A stretch of DNA of 64,000 nt from assembly GCF_010731775.1 (NCBI RefSeq), contig NZ_AP022590.1, forward strand, positions 1,612,001 to 1,676,000. Reading direction: 5' to 3'. Position 1 is the stretch's first letter; every line of letters starts with the position of its first letter. This document shows positions 59,292 to 64,000 of this stretch, piece after piece. A model generated the notes under the pieces. It saw only the letters and a list, made by a program, of their open reading frames with translations, did not search any database and was not told the origin of the DNA. The translations under genes and the position numbers were made by a program. Origin of the DNA: Mycobacterium mantenii. GTDB taxonomy: Bacteria; Actinomycetota; Actinomycetes; Mycobacteriales; Mycobacteriaceae.

Positions 59292-61562
59292 TCATTCGCC
59301 AACAGCCGCCGTCAACGTGATGTGGTGTCGCCCGGGCGACACCGTGACAGTCGGCCCTGCCGGTTCCCCGTCGAGCCGCACGTCAACCGCGGCGGGCAGG
59401 CCACCGAGCGTGATCCGGGCGGCGACGTCGGTGGACACCGTGATGGTCGAGGTCGGCAGCGCCGCCAGCCCGGCGCGCGCGATATCGACCCTCAGACTGG
59501 CAACCCCTTTGAGGCCCAACGTCAGATACGGCAGCGGGCCAACCGGCCGTCCCACTTGCCAGTCCAGCTCGCTGTACAGCCCGGGCGTCGGCTCAAAGTG
59601 TGGAATGAAGCCGCGATGGTGCCGGATGGTGTGCGTGAGGTCCGGCCGCGCGTACGAGCGCGCGTCGACTTCCGCGACGGCCCCACGCCGCGCGGTCACC
59701 TCGGGGTCGGCGGCCAGTTCCGACACCCACCACGCCTGATGCGGCCCGATACCCAGGTCAGCGCGCACCAGTTGCGGGTACCAGGCGAACGTGATGTGAC
59801 CCGGATCCGCTTGCCGCAGAGCGGTTCCCATGTGAGAGATCGGATCCTCGAACTTGTCCTGAAACACCCAGGCGATGTGATCCTCGAGCGGGTAGACCGT
59901 GAACCGGTGGCGGTAACCCAGCCGGTCGAGTTCGAGCACCTGCTCGGCCGCCGAGGCGAACGGCACCAGTTCGTCAGCCAGCCCGTGGGCGATGAGGTAC
60001 GGCAACCAGCGGGCGTTCACCAGCAGCTTCCACGTATCGCCCTCACGGGCACAGGGCGAGTTCAGGTCGAGGTCCGCCGGAATGTCGACGTCGGGCAGCA
60101 GCCGCACACCGCAGGTCGGCGGCCCGGCCAGCACCACGGCCTGCGAGAACACCTGCGGGTAGCTCAGCCCCAGCTTGTAGGTCGCATAGCCGCCCATCGA
60201 ATAACCCGAAATCACAGTGCGATTGGGGTCGGTGCCCAGCTGCTCGGCCACCCGCGCCCAGACTTCCCAGAAGTCGAGTTCCCCGGTGTCGAAGTACCAC
60301 GTCGACGGCCCACGTGCCAGTGGGGTGACCACCACCGAGTCACGCCCCTCGCATACCTCGTGCAGCAGGCGCGGGTCGATCGCGGCGAACTGGCTTTGCC
60401 CCAGCGATAGCGAGTGCAGCAGCATCGTCAGCGGCAGCTCGCGACCCGGTGCGTAGCTCGACGGCAGGCAGATCGAATACGGCTGCACCCGACCGAGGAA
60501 CAGCGGTCTGGTGCTCAAGATGTCGTTGGCGGCCCAACCTTGTTCGAGCCCCTGGCCGAGCTCGATCGAGGACACATACCAGCGGGTGGACGGGCCGGTG
60601 ATCACCGGCTCGGGAGCGGTCTCCCGCGCCGCCAGCCGAGCCCACGACACCTCCAGCGCGAACTCTGTGACGTCGCCGTTGCTGAGGGCGGCGGCCTGCG
60701 CGGCGTCCGACCAGAAGTTCAGGTGCGGCGGCTCCTGCCCGTTGGTGCGGAACGCGACGTTGTAGACGTTGGGTTGGCCGGGCAGCGCACCGTGTGCGGC
60801 GGGCACGTCGGCAAACCCGTCCCCCGCCGGGTTGGCCAACCCCGCGACCAGACGGACCGTCCAACTCCCCGTGGGTTCCGCCAGCGACCGCGGGACCTGC
60901 GCCACGAACGACCGCGACTGCATGTCGACGCTGTGCTCGACCGGCGTCCTGACCTGGGTGGTCAGGTCGATCAGAGCGGCGCCGCTTCCGGAGACCAGCA
61001 GGGCCATGTCGATGCCGTTCGAGCGCACGCCGGCCCCGGCGGGCCACTCCTCTGCCGCGGTTCGGGCCGGGTCGGTGTCAAAGGTGAAGAGCGCGATCGG
61101 CACCGAGGCGTCCAGCAGGGTGTTCCAGTCGATCCGCCACCACGTGTGGGTCTCGGTGAGCCCGATGGCGACGCGGAAGATGTCGGCGCCGTTGCCGGCC
61201 GCCGGTCCGTCGGGATAGACGTAGGTTCCGCGCGGCGGCGCCTGGATCTTCAGGTCGCCGATCGGGATGCCCGTCGCGCCGTGATCGTCGTAGAGGAAGT
61301 CGGCCCAAAACAGGGCACCACCGGCCAGCCGGCCTGCGCCACAGGTGCGCGGAAACTCCTCGCCGAAGGGCCACTTCGATGGCGTGGGCAATTGTGGCTC
61401 CGGCCGGCGCGCCGCTGGCGGCACACCCTCGGGCATGCCGTCGACCAGGACGAGGTCGGCCGGCGGCGTGGGCACCGGCGCCGGCGGGCCGGGGTGCAGC
61501 ACCGCGTCGGCTATGTGGCTTGCGATACGGATCGGAAGCAACGTGAGGTCCAAAATCGACAC
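59292..61562 (-). CDS. Large alpha/beta hydrolase (prolyl oligopeptidase-like esterase)
   Basis: 756 residues from GTG 61562; TTG 61571 is an alternative. The N-terminal ~400 residues are beta-rich, with no family I recognise; a short hydrophobic start (ILDLTLLPIRIASHIADAV) may be membrane-associated. The C-terminal hydrolase domain has VISGYSMGGYATYKLGL (GxSxG), an Asp in LIAHGLADELVPF and a His in YPLEDHIAWVFQD. It resembles poly-ester/oligopeptidase-type secreted or cytosolic esterases. It lies upstream of the toxin gene on the same strand (89-bp gap) and downstream of pepE (36-bp gap). The substrate is unknown. Confidence 0.85.
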   Translation of the reverse strand: MSILDLTLLPIRIASHIADAVLHPGPPAPVPTPPADLVLVDGMPEGVPPAARRPEPQLPTPSKWPFGEEFPRTCGAGRLAGGALFWADFLYDDHGATGIPIGDLKIQAPPRGTYVYPDGPAAGNGADIFRVAIGLTETHTWWRIDWNTLLDASVPIALFTFDTDPARTAAEEWPAGAGVRSNGIDMALLVSGSGAALIDLTTQVRTPVEHSVDMQSRSFVAQVPRSLAEPTGSWTVRLVAGLANPAGDGFADVPAAHGALPGQPNVYNVAFRTNGQEPPHLNFWSDAAQAAALSNGDVTEFALEVSWARLAARETAPEPVITGPSTRWYVSSIELGQGLEQGWAANDILSTRPLFLGRVQPYSICLPSSYAPGRELPLTMLLHSLSLGQSQFAAIDPRLLHEVCEGRDSVVVTPLARGPSTWYFDTGELDFWEVWARVAEQLGTDPNRTVISGYSMGGYATYKLGLSYPQVFSQAVVLAGPPTCGVRLLPDVDIPADLDLNSPCAREGDTWKLLVNARWLPYLIAHGLADELVPFASAAEQVLELDRLGYRHRFTVYPLEDHIAWVFQDKFEDPISHMGTALRQADPGHITFAWYPQLVRADLGIGPHQAWWVSELAADPEVTARRGAVAEVDARSYARPDLTHTIRHHRGFIPHFEPTPGLYSELDWQVGRPVGPLPYLTLGLKGVASLRVDIARAGLAALPTSTITVSTDVAARITLGGLPAAVDVRLDGEPAGPTVTVSPGRHHITLTAAVGE

Positions 61563-61598
61563 CCCACCCAACCTACGCGGCGGGGGTGACAGCCAGCC

Positions 61599-62726
61599 TC
61601 AGGCGACAGGAACGACGATCAGCTCGTGCGGGCGGTTGTTGACGGCCAGGGCGCCTTCAGGGGTCACGACGACGATGTCCTCGATGCGGGCGCCCCAACG
61701 CCCCGGGAAATAGATGCCCGGCTCGATGGAAAAGGCCATGCCCTCAGTCAGCGGCAGATCGTTCCCGGCGACGATGTAGGGCTCTTCGTGCACCGACAGC
61801 CCGATGCCGTGCCCGGTGCGGTGCACGAAATACTCGGCGAGCCCTGCGGCGGCCAGCACATCGCGGGCCGCGGCGTCGACCTGCTCGGCCGTCACCCCCG
61901 GGCGTACCGCGTCGTACGCCGCGCGCTGGGCGCGCTGTAATACCGAATACTGTTCAGCCACCTCGGGATCCGGCTCGCCGATGCTATAAGTGCGGGTGGA
62001 GTCGGAGTTGTAGCCGGGTTCATAGGAGCCGCCGATATCGACGACGACGACGTCACCAACCTGTAGTTCGCGGTCCGAATACCCGTGATGCGGGTCGGCG
62101 CCGTGCGGCCCGGATCCGACGATGATGAACGCCACCTCCGAATGCCCTTCGGCCACAATGGCATCCGCGATATCGGCGGCCACGTCGGCCTCGGTGCGGC
62201 CCGGGACCAGGAACTCCGGCACCCGGGCGTGCACGCGATCGATGGCCGCGCCGGCCTTGCGCAACGCGTCGATCTCGCATTCCTCCTTGACCATCCGCAG
62301 CGTGCGCAGCACGTCGGTGGCCAGGACCGGCAGCACACCGAGCACACCGGCCAGCGGCAGCAGGTGCAGCGCCGGCATGGCATCGGTGACGGCGGTCGCG
62401 GCGGGGGCACCGCCCAACGCGGCGCCCGCCAGAACGTAGGGATTCTCACCGTCAACCCAATCCCGCACCGCCAGGCCGAGTTCGGCGATGGCCGACCCCT
62501 TGAGCGAAGCCAGCTCCAGCCGCGGCACCACCACCGTCGGGTCACCCGATACCGGCAGCACCAGCGCGGTGAACCGCTCCAGCGTTTGCGCGCGCGACCC
62601 GACGAGGTAGCGCAGGTCATACCCCGGCGTGATCACCAACCCGGCCAGGCCTGCGTCGGCGGCCGCGGCCGTGGCCGCCGCCAGCCGGCGCTCATACACT
62701 GCTGCGTCGAAGCGGTGAGACTCCAT
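61599..62726 (-). CDS. pepE: PepE, M24B-family Xaa-Pro-type dipeptidase
   Basis: 375 residues from ATG 62726, the length of Rv2089c; the open frame to 62801 adds an implausible N-terminus. The pita-bread fold has metal ligands in VVVDIGGSY (Asp), [10 protein letters not shown] (Asp), [12 protein letters not shown] (His), [10 protein letters not shown] (Glu) and ARIEDIVVV (Glu), all five dinuclear-metal residues. It should hydrolyse an Xaa-Pro dipeptide in the cytosol. It is divergent from the exonuclease at 62787. Confidence 0.95.
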   Translation of the reverse strand: MESHRFDAAVYERRLAAATAAAADAGLAGLVITPGYDLRYLVGSRAQTLERFTALVLPVSGDPTVVVPRLELASLKGSAIAELGLAVRDWVDGENPYVLAGAALGGAPAATAVTDAMPALHLLPLAGVLGVLPVLATDVLRTLRMVKEECEIDALRKAGAAIDRVHARVPEFLVPGRTEADVAADIADAIVAEGHSEVAFIIVGSGPHGADPHHGYSDRELQVGDVVVVDIGGSYEPGYNSDSTRTYSIGEPDPEVAEQYSVLQRAQRAAYDAVRPGVTAEQVDAAARDVLAAAGLAEYFVHRTGHGIGLSVHEEPYIVAGNDLPLTEGMAFSIEPGIYFPGRWGARIEDIVVVTPEGALAVNNRPHELIVVPVA

Positions 62727-62786
62727 GGCTGCCAGGCTAATGCTCGATCGCACGTCGCCTCGCGGCGGCGTGAGACCATAACCGGC

Positions 62787-63752
62787 ATGCCAGCACCCCA
62801 ATCACCGCTCGTACTGCTCGACGGTGCCAGCATGTGGTTCCGCTCGTATTTCGGGGTGCCGTCCTCGATCACCGCTCCCGATGGCCGGCCCGTCAACGCC
62901 GTTCGGGGATTCATCGACTCCGTCGCCGTGGTGATCAACCAGCAGCGGCCCGCCCGGCTGGCCGTTTGCCTGGACCTCGATTGGCGGCCGCAGTTCCGGG
63001 TGGACCTCGTCCCGTCCTACAAGGCCCACCGCGTGGCCGAGGAAGAGCCGCAGAACCAGCCGGACATCGAGGAAGTCCCGGACGACCTGACGCCCCAGAT
63101 CGACATGATCGCCGAACTCCTTGACGCGTTCGGGATTCCGACGGCCGGGGCAGAGGGTTTCGAGGCCGACGACGTACTGGGCACCCTGGCAGCCCAGGAA
63201 CGCAAGGATGCGGTGGTGGTGGTCAGCGGTGACCGCGACCTGCTGCAGGTGGTGTCGGAGGATCCCGTCCCGGTGCGGGTCCTCTACCTCGGCCGCGGGC
63301 TGAGCAAGGCCACGCTGTTCGGGCCCGCCGAGGTGGCCGAACACTATGGCGTCCCGGTGGACAGGGCCGGCCCCGCCTACGCCGAACTCGCACTGCTGCG
63401 CGGCGACCCGTCCGACGGCCTGCCCGGGGTCCCGGGCGTCGGTGAGAAGACCGCGGCCACGCTGCTGGCCCAGCACGGCTCGCTGGAGCAGATTCTGGCC
63501 GCCGCCCACGACCCCAAGTCGAAGATGGCCAAGGGCGTGCGGACGAAACTGCTGGCCGCGCTGGATTACATCGAGGCGGCCGGCAAGGTGGTGCGGGTGG
63601 CCACCGACGCCCCCGTAACCTTCTCGACGGACAGCGACGAACTACCGCTGGTCGCCGCCGATCCGCAACGCACCGCCAAGCTCGCGACGGAGCTCGGTGT
63701 CGGCTCGTCGATCGCCCGCCTACAGAAAGCGCTGGACTCCCTGCCGAACTGA
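62787..63752 (+). CDS. 5'-3' exonuclease (FEN/Pol I N-domain-like, Rv2090)
   Basis: 321 residues from ATG 62787. The N-terminal PIN-like domain has [35 protein letters not shown], and [14 protein letters not shown] with [14 protein letters not shown], the acidic two-metal active site. The helix-hairpin-helix reads [18 protein letters not shown]. It lacks a polymerase domain, so it is a stand-alone exo/flap endonuclease. It probably processes 5' flaps or RNA primers, and is separate from the polA gene. It is divergent from pepE. Confidence 0.93.
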   Translation: MPAPQSPLVLLDGASMWFRSYFGVPSSITAPDGRPVNAVRGFIDSVAVVINQQRPARLAVCLDLDWRPQFRVDLVPSYKAHRVAEEEPQNQPDIEEVPDDLTPQIDMIAELLDAFGIPTAGAEGFEADDVLGTLAAQERKDAVVVVSGDRDLLQVVSEDPVPVRVLYLGRGLSKATLFGPAEVAEHYGVPVDRAGPAYAELALLRGDPSDGLPGVPGVGEKTAATLLAQHGSLEQILAAAHDPKSKMAKGVRTKLLAALDYIEAAGKVVRVATDAPVTFSTDSDELPLVAADPQRTAKLATELGVGSSIARLQKALDSLPN

Positions 63753-63764
63753 GCGGCCCGACGA

Positions 63765-64000
63765 CTACTGCGGCCGGCCGACCTCGTAGGTGCCCTTGTT
63801 GTCCTGGAAAGTCACCGTCACGTGCTTGGGCGCACCGTCGATGCTGACGTCGCAGTCGAACGTGGCGCCCTTCTTGACGGTGGGGTTCTGGCCATGGTTG
63901 CACTTGACGTTCTGAACGTTCTTGGCGCCGTAGCCGTTGGTTTCGTCGCTGAGCACCTGCTGGACCCCGGCCTGCGCCTTATTGACGTCCAGCTTGGTGG
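63765..64000 (-). CDS. DUF4333 domain protein, 5' end outside window (Rv2091c-like)
   Basis: The frame is open to the right edge, so only the C-terminal ~77 residues are present. The sequence reads [20 protein letters not shown], then [20 protein letters not shown], and ends GTYEVGRPQ. This is the DUF4333 fold, with two Cys (VKC...FDC) probably in a disulfide. Family proteins are lipoproteins or single-span membrane proteins with an extracellular domain. In M. tuberculosis Rv2091c, a membrane protein, sits here. It is convergent with the exonuclease (12-bp gap). Confidence 0.85.
   Translation of the reverse strand, partial: TKLDVNKAQAGVQQVLSDETNGYGAKNVQNVKCNHGQNPTVKKGATFDCDVSIDGAPKHVTVTFQDNKGTYEVGRPQ

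Overview
The window is chromosomal DNA of a slow-growing Mycobacterium, most likely of or near the M. avium complex. The support is high GC, a two-module 4175-residue Pks12, an RbpA, separate Ppm1 and Lnt genes, a PPE protein, and mycobacterial gene order. From 13.4 kb rightward the backbone follows M. tuberculosis from Rv2047c to Rv2091c as I remember it: Rv2047c, pks12, Rv2049c, rbpA, ppm1/lnt, Rv2052c, fxsA, Rv2054, Rv2061c, cobN, cobG-cobH-cobIJ, sigC, cobK-cobM-cobL, Rv2073c, Rv2074, pepE, Rv2090, Rv2091c. Several accessory insertions interrupt it. I saw no tRNA, rRNA, insertion sequence, CRISPR array or cobalamin riboswitch.

Region 1 (1-13.4 kb) is an accessory catabolic or biosynthetic cluster with no counterpart I know of beside pks12. 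It holds three paralogous NAD(P)-binding 'amine dehydrogenase-like' oxidoreductases, an SDR, a VOC-fold protein, two cytochromes P450, and a NorD/NorQ-like VWA plus MoxR ATPase pair. The pair sits among two near-identical multi-spanning membrane proteins, a single-span protein and two microproteins of 34 and 42 residues. A local TetR gene and three matching inverted repeats (TGACTNNAGTCA) in three promoters suggest one compact regulon.

Region 2 (13.4-37.1 kb) is the pks12 locus (mannosyl-phosphomycoketide synthesis) and the rbpA/ppm1/lnt envelope and housekeeping block, followed by hydrolases, fxsA, a DJ-1-like protein and an F420-type flavoprotein. Region 3 (37.1-41.1 kb) is an inserted four-gene operon (DUF1214-like, sulfotransferase, TetR, SDR) behind a 31-bp near-perfect inverted repeat.

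Region 4 (41-55 kb) is most of the aerobic cobalamin pathway: cobN on the minus strand, cobG-cobH-cobIJ on the plus strand, cobK-cobM-cobL on the minus strand. A PPE-PPW gene and sigC lie in the middle. The sigC frame is open into an upstream zinc-finger anti-sigma-like membrane domain, giving one possible sigma/anti-sigma fusion.

Region 5 (55-64 kb) has an SDR and an F420-dependent reductase, then a toxin island. A 970-residue protein carries a CpnT-like N-terminus, a PHEP-rich linker and a C-terminal ADP-ribosyltransferase domain in place of the CpnT NAD glycohydrolase. A 71-residue putative immunity gene follows it. The window ends with a large alpha/beta hydrolase, pepE, a 5'-3' exonuclease and a partial DUF4333 gene.
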